From: Dasyornis broadbenti
Lineage: Eukaryota; Chordata; Aves; Passeriformes; Dasyornithidae
Direction of reading: 5' to 3'
Assembly (NCBI GenBank): GCA_013397935.1
Contig: VZRN01002235.1
Location: 248,001-312,000, forward strand
Length of the DNA: 64,000 nt
Shown here: in pieces, positions 24,608-38,281 of the stretch
Layout of the letters: each line of letters begins with the position of its first letter
Position numbering within the stretch: position 1 is the first letter of the stretch
Notes under the pieces: model-generated
Databases searched by the model: none
The model's input: the letters and a program-made list of their open reading frames with translations, nothing else
Told to the model about the DNA's origin: nothing
Program-made: the position numbers and the translations under genes

Positions 24608-25428
24608 CAAGAAGAAGGAGGGTGGGAATAGAGGGACAGTCTAAAGTATAATGACATGAGCTAGATAATATAGTCCAAATTTTGATGGTTTTGAAAAAGA
24701 TTCTGCTGTCAGACTACATCAAACCGACAAGAAAATTGGGAAGATTGGGCAGGCAGAATTGCTGTATTAACATTAGTCCAGGTGCAATTCTAAGCAGAAG
24801 ATAGTGTCTATTTTTTCACATAAATGTATATTCCTTTGTTTTTAAAATGCTGCTATAAGAAGGTTAGGTAAAAAATATATACCTTAATTGACAATACTTA
24901 TAGGAGCAAAAAACAGAGTGTTGGAAAACTCACACCTCCAGAGAGTTTTCACAAAAATGGTCCAAGCTTCCAGGTCTGAAAGAGCTGGGAGACTTGAAAA
25001 GAAATCTAAACTGCAGTTCTCTACATAGGCAAGGTAGTTTTGGAAGCATTCCTGGATTCTTATAATACTTGGAGTATTTAGACAAAATTAGCAGCTGAAT
25101 TCAATTACTTTATTCCCTTGACTGTTCACCACAGCTCATCTGTGTGACAGATATTGGTAGCTGGATGCCTTTGTCTCAACACAGTATACATAAGACATGC
25201 ACACATCACTCTCCAAGACACTCCTTTGCATCTGTCAAGATCTCATTTCCAAGAAGGTGAAACCCCACAGAGGCTCCATACTACAAAAGCTTAGAGCACA
25301 AGGTATATTTAGCCCATTAAAAATTCTGATTATCAAATTAGCCAAGGAAAAAAAACCCAAAAATTAAATACATATAGAAAAGTGAAAGGAGAATTTTACT
25401 GGAGACACTTAGGTGAATATGGGATCAG
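24608..25428. other. Unique sequence, no gene seen
   Basis: No repeat family or open frame of note. Confidence 0.6.
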
Positions 25429-25799
25429 AGAAGGCTATGAAGATGATTAGAGGGATGGAACATGATTTCTGTGAGGAAAGGCTGAGAGAGTTAGGTCTGC
25501 TCAGATTGGAGAGAAGAAGTCTTAAGGGAGAACTTGTAGCACATTCCAGTACCTAAAGAGGGTTTACAAGAAAGATGTGGACAAACTTTTCAGCAGGGCC
25601 TATACTAATAGAAAAAGGAATAATAGTTTTAAACCAAAAGAGGGTAGATTTAGTCTAGAAATAAAGTGGAAAAAATTATGCTGAGGGTGGTGAAATACTG
25701 GCACAGATTGCCCAGAGAGATGGTAGATACTCCATTCCTAAAAAAATTCAAGTTTAGGTAGGACAGGGCTTTGAGCAACCTTTGTAGGGATGGAGTTTT
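25429..25799 (+). mobile_element. CR1 LINE fragment (ORF2 C-terminal tail), plus strand
   Basis: Conceptual translation on the plus strand gives the CR1 ORF2 tail signature: RLRELGLLRLERRSLKGEL near 25480-25536. Further on, the nucleotide blocks GAGGGTGGTGAAATACTGGCACAGATTGCCCAG and the AGGGCTTTGAGCAACC block match the CR1 region just before the 3' UTR. Stops and small indels are numerous. The terminal ATTCTATG-type octamer repeats are missing, so the fragment is truncated at both ends. It is an old, inactive copy. Confidence 0.85.
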
Positions 25800-26429
25800 A
25801 AAATTATATTTGTGTCACTTGTCAATGTTAGTGTTAAGGCAGATATATACACACAGCAGGAAAAGCTTAACTGCATTTTCCTGTTTATTTTTGGGCTATT
25901 CTTCTATTTAGATAAAATCATTATGTGACAGCAAGACAACAAATATGTCTAAGTAGTGCTGATGCCCAACAATGAAATAATGGATTATGAGCAAGGTTTC
26001 ATTCATCGGTCAGAAAGCAAAGGTAAAACATTTACACCAGTCATCTCCTCCTACATTTATTTATTATGAACTGATACTTTTGAAGTTCACTGTTTGTGGT
26101 GTGCTTAACAGGTGTAAAAATTGACAGCTGAATTATATTCTCCTTAATTTGCATTAGAAATTAAATGCCACTCATTTTTGTTTGCATGGACCAGCTGTAT
26201 AGCAAATGATTCATCTTTCTGTCAAACTGATCACTGATACATCTTTCTTTATATTGACGGATACAGATTTCCATCACTTTGCATAAAGGTTCTGAATCTC
26301 AACAGAAACAGAGATGTGGGTTGTCTGAGGCACTGCACCATGTAGGTCGTTTATCTTCCTGTGCTGAAAACTGCAATCCCAATAAATTATTGCCCATAAG
26401 TACACTAGGACTCAAAAATATAGGGGAAA

Positions 26430-26512
26430 ATTAAATTTTAAAACAGACAAAAACCAAACAAACAACAACAAAACCCAACAAACTAAGCAAAAACAAACAG
26501 AAACCTCCAAAC
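26430..26512. repeat. A/C-rich low-complexity tract
   Basis: Irregular CAAA and CAACAAA repeats on the plus strand (for example CAAACAAACAACAACAAAAC), with almost no G or T. Confidence 0.8.
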
Positions 26513-29500
26513 AGATGCAGTTTGACTTGCTATTAATATATTATTTTAGGTCCATACATAAGTATCTAAGCCACTTTATCATGTGTTATTTTGGCATGCA
26601 GTCTTCTGGCATGATCTCTGAACAAAGAATTTTTCCCAATTTTCCTTAATAGCCTTTCACACAGTGCAACAGAATTCCCTCTTTTCTCTACAAATTCTCA
26701 AATAAATCGGAAGACAGATGAAGCTCAATGCATCCAACCAGGTTTAAGTTATCAACAGATACTTTAATTATTATCTGCTCTTGGAATAATAGTGGCTATG
26801 CTAAAGTTGTTTTTTGGCCTGAAGGATAGGCAGTTTATCCTGCTTCTTCAGAAAGACTCAGGACCTAAAAAAATGTTAATAGTGTGTGTTCCCACTCTAT
26901 ACACTGTAGCCCAAAAATGGACCCACTGGATGAATTAGGTGACAGACCTCCACATGACTGCAGTTAGATTTTGAGTTTGTACTAAGCTGCCCAGTTGGGA
27001 TCAGTGTATTGCACCACAGTCTGGGATGCAGGCATAACAGAAGTTAAAAGTTTAAGAAGAAAGGTGGTTGGAACGGATGTTTGTGAGAATCCAAGTTTGG
27101 AGCAGTGGGCAGGAAAACTAAATCAGAATGGAAGAGGATATCAAAAGCCCTGGGAAAGCTAATTCTGACACCTGAGTACCATGGTATCTCCATGAAACAT
27201 TTGTTTTTAGATCCTAACGTATCAAAATATTTGAAGAATCCTTTAAATGAATGCCCTTAATATTTAAACACTACCACAATCACTTCCCACCCATGACTAC
27301 ACATCTAGCTAGATTCCCTGCCTTAGCATCGTCCATAAAAACAAAACAGCTCCAAAAAGCAGAATAGATGAAGGTGCTTTAATGCCCTCCACCAAAAGGC
27401 TGGATAGGAAGAGGTATTATTTTGCCATTATTAAGGATGACAAAAAACAACAATGAAGACAAATGTCGATGCTTCTAAAAGGATTTGTGCAGGTGGAAAG
27501 AAGCATGTGACTTATTAATCTCTGTATCTCCCTTAGGGCATATTTCACATTAAGCTCCATGCTCTAATATTCCCTCATATCTTATTTTAAATCCTGCAGA
27601 GCATGTACATAATGCACTTTCATCTTCTGCTTTCCTCATTCATATAAACATATCCTTCTTTACATTTTGGCTGTCCTTCAAATGGGATCATTTGAAAAAG
27701 ACTTACAGTTAATGACTTTAACCTTCCAAAACAAAATACATCATGTCTTCAAAATTTGGAACAATTTCTCAAACATTGACAATCACTTCTGTTAGCCAGA
27801 CCAATCATTCAAATAGATGATAACTTTTTAGGTAAATAAAATTTAAAATCCTCCAAAACTGCCACAGATACGTATGCAACATCAAATGATACTGTTATTC
27901 TTAACTGAAATTCTTCTCAATGTATAAAACCTATCAACTTAGAGCAGCTTTTCTCTTTAACATCAACATTAATTCTTTTCAATATGTTGCCATTAACCAT
28001 CAGAAAAAGGAACAATACTGAAAATAGCTCAGACAAATTCTGAATTTTAGACAGTAACAAGTTTCATAAGATAAGTACCTCCAAAGCATACAAAAGAAAT
28101 AATCAAGTAAATTGAAAAGGACTGATGAATGAAAGGTAAGAAATCTTTTCTATACTGTTTTCAAAAGTGTATGGATCAAACAGCTACTAAAGATTACAAC
28201 AAGTAAAAGCTGATATCAGTATTTGTATCCCTTCTAACTGTAATAATAAAACTCCAACCAACTGGTTCTAAGTCAAAACATCTTGGATCTAGCTCTTCTA
28301 GTATCTTCGTAGAAACACATCAAATTCTTGTATTGTATGTGCAAGTAGAGCACACAGCTACTGTGATGTTAAGGCATAATTTTGCCCCCTATACTTCAAT
28401 GAAACTTCCATATTTTATCTTTAACCCAGTGTCTTGTAGCCTTCATATCAAACTGGAACAGAACTGTACTCAGACGTAATACGGGCATGTTCAGATCTAC
28501 TTCTGTTTTTACTGATGATGCCTAGGAATCAAGAGTTAGTGTAGCCTTTAGCATGAAAACTGGAAGCAGAACACTTGCTGTAGGAAAGAGCATTTTTCCT
28601 TTGACTTGGGAAAAGAAGTGAAAAACAAATTGAGATAGCCACCTTAGCCAAAATCTCTGTTTCAATATATATGGTGAAAAGGCTATTATCCAACAGGTTT
28701 GTGATTAGCAAGACTTTTAGTCAGTCTGCTTAAAATATAAAGCTGCATTCAGGAATGAAGAAAAGATTGTATCCCTTATCAGTTGTTTGATCCCGATTTT
28801 TAAAGCTCTGGCCCCCAGCTTCTTTTCTGCCACCAATTGCACTGGATTAGTGGCAAAAATTATCTCCTTTTTGTCATCTCATGCATGCTTGCAAGACCAG
28901 ACATTCTTCTTTATTTCCATTAGTGCACAATAAACCACATTGCCATTTATAAAGGAGCTACAAAGCAATGACTTACCGTCCCTCCCATCATTGTGTTTCA
29001 AATGGTCTGTCAGTTATCTGATCTCCTTCTCCTCAAGCAGCAATTTTTTCAAGAAAATCCTTCAAGGTTCAGAAGTTAGCATACAAATAAAAGAGCAGAG
29101 GCTTTCAGGCCAAAGAAAAAATGAGAGAGAAAAAGAAGCATCATTTAACTTTACAATGATCTCATTTGTAAATAAGTGCAATCATTTTGTCAGTACATGT
29201 TCATCTTTCTGAGTGCAAGTTTTCTTAGACACCTTTTCCTTGCCCTCTGGATGACCTACTGAAGTCTAGAATAAACTTGAGCAGAGTACATCTGTCCTCA
29301 TTTTCCTACATGTTTCTACTAGGAGATATAAAAATGATATATGCTTAGTAGTGTTTTAAATACATTCATTGAAACTGGCATTTCACAAAGTCACCATTAT
29401 CTCAACTCGCGGAAAAACACAGTAAGAGCTAGACCTGGGGCTCAATGGCTATAAATGGCAAGTTTTTGTAGTAAAGCTTTCCTACAAAACCTTCCATTCA

Positions 29501-32500
29501 TTCCTGTTCCTATTACAGAGCACCTGCTTTGAATCATCACCCCAAAGAATGTAATCTTTTCCTCATTTTTGGTCCTTCCATTTTGCCTCAGCAAAATAAA
29601 TTCAAAACTGAAGCCTGGAAATTATGAGGAAGAATGAATATATTTCTTTCTTATTTCCCAGTAAACCAGGACACAGGAACTTCTTCCCCTGCTTGGAGTC
29701 AGGAAGAGAATGTCTTTGAAGCCCCCCACTCCTCACAGTTGCCTCCAGTATGGGGTTGTTTATACTCAGGTGTGGGTCCTTGGAAAGGTAATCTCTGTGA
29801 TTTGCAATTCTCTGCAGTGTTTTTGAGGAGAATGATATAAATTTAAATTTCACAAATTAGTCCTTTGAACATTTGTCTTTTATGTCCAGACCTAGAAGGG
29901 ACTGCTGGATGAAAAGGAGAGCTGTCCCATCGCCTTTGTATAGGTAATTCATTCTCCCTTACTCTGACATTCATATATTCTCCCTTTCAGCCTCATTTCT
30001 GTTCAAATCCATCTATCTGTCTGTCTAGTCTCCGTCACCCCTTTTGTAACTTACTAGCACAAATAATCATGTTTTCAAAAAAAAAAAAGAAAATTCCAAC
30101 AGGACACAATTCTGTTATTGTTTTAGTCTAAAATACTGTGTTCTTCAAGAAACTTATTGGGTATTTTCCAGAATATTTTTCTGAGAAATGTTTTTCTGTA
30201 AGGTATTTTCCCTTCATTGGAAACATTTTGTTTTTCTATATTCATTCAAAATACTCAAAACTACTATTCCTCAAGTCAGGCTAAAGGCCCAGTGTGTACC
30301 AACAAATGTAAGTAAATTCACAGCTCTAAAACCACAGATGTGAAAATCAAGGCTAACGCGAGATAAAACATACGTGAGCAAAAAGTGCAGGTGGTAGAAA
30401 GATCAGAGTAACAAAACAGCATTCCCTGGCAAACATTTAGCTACACTTTGTTGTCAGTTTAGCTAACCAGGTGGGAGCTGTATACACACACAGCAGAAGG
30501 AAAAATGCTGTTGTGATACTGATAACACCATGAGAGGCAGTGAAAAGGAGGAAAAAAATCAATAGAAGAATGTTGCAGATGAAGATATCAACTTAAAAAT
30601 CAATCAAGCTCAACAGACATTGTTCAAATTAAAATTATTGCATCATTGTACTGGTTTGCTGAAATCCATGGGAACACGATAACAGTGAATTTCCAATGGA
30701 AACCAAGCAGGGAAAACCCTCCTCAATCTCTCTGAAATTTCTCAGCAAGTCCCATCATTTCTGACATAAATTTTTCAGGTCACATACAGAAATCCAAGTT
30801 GTATTTCATTCAGTGTAGCTAGTGACATCATATATGATATATGACTAATATCATCACTTCATGATATACGAAAAAACCTTTTCCTTAAAAAAAAAATGGG
30901 CTACTATATTGCACTCTGTAAAAAGAAAATGATTCCAAGAGTCAGAGCAAAAGTACTCAAATCATCCCAAGACTAAATTATGGAAGTTACGGAATCATTA
31001 CTCTTCTCAAAAGCATCCAAGCCTCTCAGCCAAGCCTTTTGCCAGTGATTTTATGTCACATTTACTACCACTGTGACGCATCAGAACCTTGGAGTACAGC
31101 ATCATTACCCAACTGAGGAACAGCTGACAAACATATCCTTTGCTTTCGAGAGCAAGAAAAAGTGCCTGACTTACACGTAATATTAATATTCAAACCACAA
31201 CCATGAGAAGCCATTGAAGAAAATATTTTACTTCTTGAAGGTCAACAAGGCCAAAGGACTTCAGGGGACAAATAATTTCACAGGAGATTCAATTGCTGAG
31301 GTAGATATAACAGAATAAAACCACTTACATGGCCTTATGTTTAACCTTTCCAAGCAGTTTGGAAACCTCTTCAATTCTTCCTGTCTGTGACAAATTTTAT
31401 GTGCAGATATTAGAAGAGACTTGCCAAAATCTTCAGTAATTACAGACAGTGAAGTCTCTAGAGATTTTAAGTGATTAGTAATTATTAATATGGATTTCAG
31501 TTATTTTACTCAATTCTGCAGCCAGAATTTTATCGATTTCATTCTCTCACTCAGATGAATGAAGTACTACCCACTAGTAAAGATTCCTTTTTTTTCTTAC
31601 AAGCATTGAATTAACAGTGAAGGAATTGCTATGAGTAGTTCTTTCTATTGCCCTGATTCAGAAAGCAGGTCTCACAAGACTTTTCTAATGGTTAATTTCT
31701 TGAATATTGTTGCAAGCTTTAGCAAATAACCTACAGTCTGTGATATACTTTTCCCAGTGCTTTCAGAAATATTTTTTGGATACTACTGTAGAAAAGACAG
31801 AGCCTACTCACCAGCAATCAACTAAATAATACAGTAAGTTCTCTGTTCCACCTTACGGTATGCCCCCATTTTATTAATAGATACACTTAGATATAAAATT
31901 ACAACCTTCTCATCTGAACAGTCTCTTTTAGTTTCTCTCTCAACCGATCTACTACTACTACTACTTTTAGTTTTCACTTTCTGAGCATTAACCATTCATG
32001 GCTTTACTCACCAGTAAAACTATTATTCTTTGGTAGTTCTAGACTTTAAAAATACAGCTGCAGTGTATTTTGGAACATATTAAGGGTAGTAAGTAGCCAC
32101 CAGGGAAAGAACTTCAAACTTACGTACTGAGCTATTTGCATAAATCAAAAACTAAAATTCTCTTGCCTCATAGCATTACTTTTATGATCAGTAAAAGAGA
32201 TACAAAAGAATACATTAGATGTATCTTCAGATTATCAAGGAAAAGCATCGAGAACTGCTGCACAGAAGCACATGAAGGAATTTATTTCAGTGCAAAAGTT
32301 GAATTGCTTTTTAAAATACTAATTTCTTGGGAGGGAAGGGGAATTAACGCTTAAGCGATAGCAACTTAAAACTACCCTCTATAAAGCTGAAAACAGAAGT
32401 ACACTATTCTCTAGGCTATAGAAAGTAGCCATGGAGAGAAAACATTTTCAAACAATGCTAAAAAGTAAGCTTAAATGTTAGTCACCTGGGTCCAGCTATA

Positions 32501-32862
32501 CTCAAAAGCTACAACATAGCATTATTATACCATACAAGTAATGCCATAGTAGTAGACCTATTGTGAAATTAATAACAATGAATTAAAACTATCCATAGAA
32601 AGAGATCATACCACTATATATTTATGCCAGATCACATATTCAAATACCCTTGATTACTTCAAGAAACAAACAAGCCATAGCTAAGATGACATCACAAATG
32701 AAAAATAGAAGTGGCTTAAAAACAGGATATCGCAAATAATGAATAAAGAGATTCTAAACTACAAAATAAATCACTTATCCAGAACTAATTTAGAAGTGTT
32801 TTCCATCATCAAGAAGACAAAAAAAAAATGATCAAACCATGAAAGATATATAATTGTCCCAC

Positions 32863-32890
32863 AAAAAAAAAAAAAAAAAAAAAAAAAAAA
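32863..32890. repeat. Poly-A run (28 bp)
   Basis: Uninterrupted A between CCC AC and GGAAAC. No upstream sequence resembling a processed transcript is recognisable and no flanking target duplication is evident. The poly-Phe stretch in the minus frame 32809-33006 comes from it. Confidence 0.95.
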
Positions 32891-35800
32891 GGAAACTTAA
32901 GAAGCACGGAAAAGAACTTTAGCAGAAATACATTGTTGGTTGATATCATCAAGACTATAGCAGCCTTTCTTAGCAGTATATTTGTTTTTTCTGATGCCTT
33001 TAACAATTGTACATGCTTTTGTTTTCCACCAATTTGTATGTTTAATACAGGCCTTTTTCTAACTCTTCATGTTCTAATATTTTAGCTATAACTAGTACCA
33101 TTAAAGTCGAGACTTTGAAGAGATTTTCCTTGAGTATTTTCACCTCCTCAGAGAAGGAATAACTTATTTGATTGTGCTTTTACTTAGTGGTGACAGGCTA
33201 CTTATTTGATGGCAAGTCAGAAATATTCCTGGTTCAAACTGTGACTGAAATTCTTTCCAACTAATTGTTGTATTAGCAAGCTGAACAATTTGATATAACT
33301 TATACTCACCTTTTTTTTTTTTTTCAGAAGAGTCTCACATCTATTACAATAGCACAGATAGAAATGATTACCTACAGATCAAGGGACTGCTTGCTATACT
33401 CTTATATTGATATTCTTAAGTGGTTCAAGAGAGACTCTATGATAATTAGATTCAGTCCCTCTCAAATAGAAACTGGACTTCTAGAGGGAACCAAAACAAT
33501 ATGTTCATTTCCTTTTGCAGTAAAATTGAAGACACTGCATTTCATATTAAAAAAGACTCTTACTAGCAGAGGTTTCTTCTTGGAGATCAGCATTAATAGG
33601 GGATGATTATGTAAGTCACATAGACTATGAATCAAAACAGAGAGATCAGACCATTTTTCATTTCTGTTTCATTTATCTACATCATAAACCTTTCTTCACT
33701 TTAAATATAAATAAACTTGCTTTATTTTGTCTTGTTAAACTAAATGCAGCAGTGAAAAGGAAACGTTCATGGAGAAAAAAAAATATCTTATGAAAATAAA
33801 AGATCATATGAGGGTGAAATCTGTGGTCTCATAAACATCCTGTAGTCTCCCTGCACGAACACATTCTGGTAATGGTTCATCAAATGCTTGTGTGTATGAG
33901 GAATTCCTACTGGATATAAGGACTCCTACATGAAAAGCACTTACCTCTCTGAAAAGAAAACCATCACTGAATTGAGATGTAATGCTTAAACATAGCGGGG
34001 GAAAAAAAAGAAAATAAACTTTGGTATGAGTGTTGGGTCAACATTTTCAATAGCTCTTTACCAAGTGCCAGAGAACTGAAGCAGAATGAGCAAATAAAAA
34101 TACAGAGAAAGACAAATACCATTAATTTGACTCAAACTCCATCTGCAGAGAGAAGATTGTTAGATTATGAGCAGATGCATAGGGCTGTATCCAGTCCATC
34201 CCTAATTAACAGGCTTTAGAGGCTTCTTAGCTGAACCAATTCTCAGTGCTTTGACAAATACCTGAGTATATAATCTATTAAGAAAAAAATCAATTGCTTT
34301 TAGAATACGCTGTAGAAATAATTTCCCTCCTCATTTAATATATAAGTTAGTTTTAGCCATTCTGGACCTTAAATCACAGCCATACACAGAGAAACCATTT
34401 CACTTATTCAATATTTTTCTCTCTTTCCAAGGTTTTTTTGTGCTTTTTTGTTTAATAGTGGTCAAGTGTTCTAATTTAATTCAGCATATTTTTAATATGT
34501 ATTTGGCGTAAAATGTGTACTTTTGTAACAGTCAATTGAAATCAGTTTACCCATTCCTTAAAAATTTAAAGGCAGATGTTCATTCTCTTTTACCTAATTG
34601 TGTGGGACTTTGTGTATCTAACCAAAGAGCCTTTTAAAATTATGAAGACACTGGGATGCATTCATTTTATTCATGGCAATTAGGTCACAGGCCAGACACC
34701 ACAGCTCCAGAGCACCGGAGTACAGTTGGCAGCTGTTTCACATCACAGAGTGCTCTCCTCCCTCTCCTGCATTGTGTACCACACACATAAACAGCCTCCA
34801 AAATCAAGGGGTTGACTTTTCAGCTTGATTTTTGTGCAGTTCGATGGTGCATCATGAATATGTAATTACCAGTATTCGACAGATGAATGCAATCACTAAA
34901 TATCTCTCTCCGTTTGAGCGTACCTTCCATTGGAGGGAGCAAGATGAAACAATATGGTCTGGTTTTCCACGCCTCTCCATATGAACTGAGCAAGCACCCT
35001 GTGGTGACAGCAGCTGCTCCTCTCTGCTGTAAGGGATATGGGCTTGGAAACATCACTGGAATCAGGACTACATCTGTGGTCTCTAGGATTTTTACATCTT
35101 CAGATGCACATTCCCTTGCTCCACCAAAGGCCTGTTATGAGTCTTCTGAAGAACTGTTGTGTTGTCCTCCAAGAACAGATTGCCTTTACATTTGCATCCT
35201 GGCTGTGCTCATAATGAGGGCCTGTGTCAGTTCCACTACATTTACAAGTGGGAACTGGATTTCAGCAACTAGGTGCCCTAAAAAATGCACTAATCTGTGT
35301 TTCATTAAAAACTGGCAAGGAGAAGATACACCCACATGTCAAAGTGCAGAGTTACATCTCAGACACAGGGTAGCTCCATCACAATGTTATGAGCGACACA
35401 GCCACTGCCCTTGGAGCTCTCTATCGTTCTTCTGTCTCAGGCATTTTCCAGGACTGGTTCCACCGTATTGAAACACTTCCATCACTGGCCATCACTGTTA
35501 TATAGTAACATTATCTTTCATTTTCACCTGGTAACCTTAGTTTCCTTGATGACAAATGTATCTTTCAAATTCCCTTGCAATAAACAGTCTTCTGTATAAG
35601 CTTCCAAGCCTTGCCAAATCTTTAGTTTCCTTTGGAACACTCCCAGGATACAAATAATGCTGAATGAAGAGCAGTGAAGTCTGTGTTTTCTGAAGGATAT
35701 TATAAAAAAACTACATCTTAACTAAACATTCCAGAACTAAGGAAACAATGTGGACATATCCATGAAGCTGATTTTACTTTTTTATTAATATTCTTATTAT

Positions 35801-36809
35801 TTTTACTTTCACTTGGTCACTTCACACATAATTCTCATAAAAAAGGAATTCAATTTTAAATGTTAGCTGTCTTCACCAAAACTATGTAGCTGCAAGTGTT
35901 TTTCACAGTGCTAGTGAGCCCTCAGCAGCACTGTGTAGACCTTAACTTCAATTGTTTACTGGTTTGGTCACTGTGAGCAAAACACATTTCTTTCACTCCC
36001 TTTGGGAAAGGGATTCAGAAAGACATGATTTTTAAAAGGGTGTAACCATCTTACAAAAGATAACTTGTAATGTGTAAAAACAGGTAGAATAGTCTGTAAG
36101 GAAGAAAGACAAAGGCCACTAGAGAGAGGAAAAAAAAAAAATTAAAAACAGACAGACATTTGAAAATTTTCATTCGTCTTCACTTAACCAAAAATACACC
36201 ATGAATAAGCAGTGCAAACTGTCTCAGCAATGCTCTTACTGTTTCTACTGCAGGAAAGCAGCTTAGCCTTTTCTCCATGTGTGTTGCTGTTTACATAATC
36301 AATTCTGACTCAGTTATTTAATGATGTGAAATACAAACATTTCTTTATCAACTCATTTTGCAAAATATTCTGCCTAATTAATCTCTCTCCAACACCACTT
36401 ATTACTTTCTCTCTGGTTTTAACCACAAATTTTCACAGCAAATGTTACAAGAAGATGACAAGGGCAATTATCACTAGAACAAAGCAGAACAAAGCTATGG
36501 TAATGAGAGGAACTGGAGTTCATTCACTGAGTTTCTGGCAGTGATGAAAGGAGTAAACTAAGTCTACCTTTATTTTATAGATAACAAAGCAATTACAGCA
36601 TGTAAAGAAATACAGAGAAAAAAATAATTTACTGGAAAACAGAGAGAACAGAAGCCTCTGAAAAATACAAAGGAAACCACACTTCTATAAAAAATTAATT
36701 CACTACATCAAAATTATTATGAATAGGTGACATAGAAGAAGTGTTGGGATGCACAGCAAATAAAGGCACTTTTTCAAAAGGAAATACTGTTAATTGGGGG
36801 AAAATAAAA

Positions 36810-36890
36810 GAAAACTCAAAAACAGCAAAAACAGAACAAAACAAAACATAAGGTGAAAAAAAGAAACCTAACCAAAAAACACAGGAAGAA
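36810..36890. repeat. A/C-rich low-complexity tract
   Basis: AAAACAGCAAAAACAGAACAAAAC-type sequence, nearly free of T. It has no coding or regulatory signal that I can see. Confidence 0.7.
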
Positions 36891-36938
36891 ACAGAAGTGC
36901 TTTACTGAATCCTGCAAAGGGGTAGCATATTTTGTATC

Positions 36939-36989
36939 ACATCATATCATAAAATACATCATATTATAAAATACATCATATCATAAAAT
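36939..36989. repeat. 17-bp tandem repeat, three units
   Basis: Unit ACATCATATCATAAAAT occurs three times in a row; the middle unit has one change (ATTATA for ATCATA). It may be a young local slippage product. Confidence 0.9.
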
Positions 36990-37588
36990 GTATCCACAGA
37001 AAGAAAAAGGTTGTTTGAGTAGGGGAAACACCATGATCCAGAGGCAGCCCACATACACTGGGCGGAAAAGACACACAACTTTACAATGGTGCACTCAGGG
37101 CACTTTGGCAGATTGGTGAAGATCATGACAAATTAGATATATCATTGCACCTGTTCCATAGCTGGCACTCAGGACCTGTCAGAAAGGTAAATTAAAATTG
37201 CTTCTTTCTTCCCATTCGACAGTGCCTTCAAATGAAACCCAAGAACAGAAAACTTCACAGTATATGAGCTGGGAGGCTCAGATAGGGCTCATATATTGCC
37301 CCTCCCAAAAACTGGCCACCCTTAGGCACCTCTACCAGACAGAAATGCTGGCAGTAAAAATTGGTTACATATTCACATCATGTCGTTTTGTCTTCTGATT
37401 TCAGCAATTTGGCCCTTCTTAGGAACAGCAAGCAAATAAATGAAAGTCTTGGCTAGGAAAAAGCTTCTGCACTAGAAATTCACTCAGATTAATCTGAAAG
37501 CCATGAAACACCACACTAAAACCCAGCATTACCTAGGCTCATGTTTTGGCAGCACAGAATGACTTAAAAGCAAATTAAGAACATGCAA

Positions 37589-37710
37589 AGAGAAATCTGA
37601 GGCTCAAAAGGGACAAGTAACTGCCTCAGACTCATCCAGTGAGTAACAAAGACAGCCTCAGGTCCTTCTTGTGCAGAGGCAGTGTTCTGCCCTGCCCTGC
37701 ATCCTCTTCA
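37589..37710 (-). mobile_element. MIR-like SINE fragment, minus strand
   Basis: The plus strand reads GAAATCTGAGGCTCAAAAGG, then GACAAGTAACTGCCTCAGACTCATCCAGTGAGTAACAAAGACAG and CAGGTCCTTCTTGTGCAGAGGCAGTGTTCTGCC in sequence. This follows the reverse complement of the MIR (CORE-SINE) consensus as I remember it: AAACTGAGGCTCAGAGAGG, a GTAAC-TTGCC block, the CACACAGC-GTAAGTGGCAGA block and an ACCCAGGTCT block. It is old and diverged. MIRs predate the bird-mammal split, so scattered relics in birds are expected. Confidence 0.6.
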
Positions 37711-38014
37711 AGTGTATTTGTGGCAATGTCTTTTGGATTTTCAGTATCTGTTAAAATAAGACATCATTCCATTACTTTTTTCTGGGTTAGAATTGCCCAT
37801 CTTTGCCTACAAGGAATTTCCTAAGGATTCAGAGCAGGTCAGTGGTACCTTCCACAGAAGACAGATGCCACGGATGTACATCTTCCTTGTCTCCCTGGCA
37901 CACAGTTCAGTATGAGCATCCACAGCCTGGAAAGCAGCATTAACCCCGTGTGCTAGGCTAAGGAGCTGAGGCTTTAAGCAGTACTCCAGCAGATTAGGAG
38001 CAGAAGCAAGTGCC
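37711..38014. other. Spacer between MIR-like segments
   Basis: No gene or further repeat recognised. The minus frame 37807-38016 has no known domain. Confidence 0.5.
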
Positions 38015-38194
38015 AAGTGACCTGGGTTTCCACCCTCTTTCTGAACTTGTTTTATTGCAGAGCATAACCTCTATGAGTCTCAATTCTCACACTTGAAAAA
38101 GTCAGATAATTACACCTTTGTACCTCACAGGGACTCTGTGAAGTTTAAATTAATAATGTTTGCCAAGTGCTATGTAAGTGCAAAGAATTATTAA
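38015..38194 (+). mobile_element. MIR-like SINE fragment, plus strand
   Basis: In order: GTGACCTGGGTTTCCACCCT, an ATAACCTCTATGAGTCTCAATTCTCACACTTG block matching MIR's 'TTAACCTCTCTGTGCCTCAGTTTCCTCATCTG', then TACCTCACAGGGACTCTGTG and AAGTTTAAATTAATAATGTTTGCCAAGTGCTATGTAAGTG, which match MIR's 'TACCTCATAGGGTTGTTGTGAGGATTAAATGAGTTAAT..' region. Many substitutions, but the collinear order of blocks makes this convincing. Confidence 0.72.
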
Positions 38195-38281
38195 GGTCAC
38201 TCAGCATCAAAAAGGGGACCAGAGTCCAAGGTCTTATGGCTCTTGGCCCCATATATAAAACACAAGTCTTTCCACTCAAGC
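38195..38281 (-). mobile_element. MIR-like SINE fragment, minus strand
   Basis: AAGGTCACTCAGCATCAAAA, AGGGGACCAGAGTCCAAGGTCTTATGGCTCTTGG and AGTCTTTCCACTCAAG are collinear with reverse-complement MIR ('AGGTCACACAGC', 'AACCCAGGTCTTCTGACTCC', 'GCTCTTTCCACT'). It abuts the plus-strand fragment, forming an inverted pair. Confidence 0.6.

Larger units (their letters stand above)
25800..37588. other. Long AT-rich stretch without recognisable gene or repeat family
   Basis: About 11.8 kb holding only low-complexity features (listed separately). The one frame of note is a 194-codon plus-strand open frame at 34887-35471, in a locally less AT-rich segment (about 34650-35470). It has a Met start, many Ser and Cys, and no domain or signal peptide I recognise. 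The segment 34840-34900, with ATGAATATGTAATTACC, looks like a homeodomain/POU-type binding region, but this is only a motif match. Remaining open frames are chance. Confidence 0.55.
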
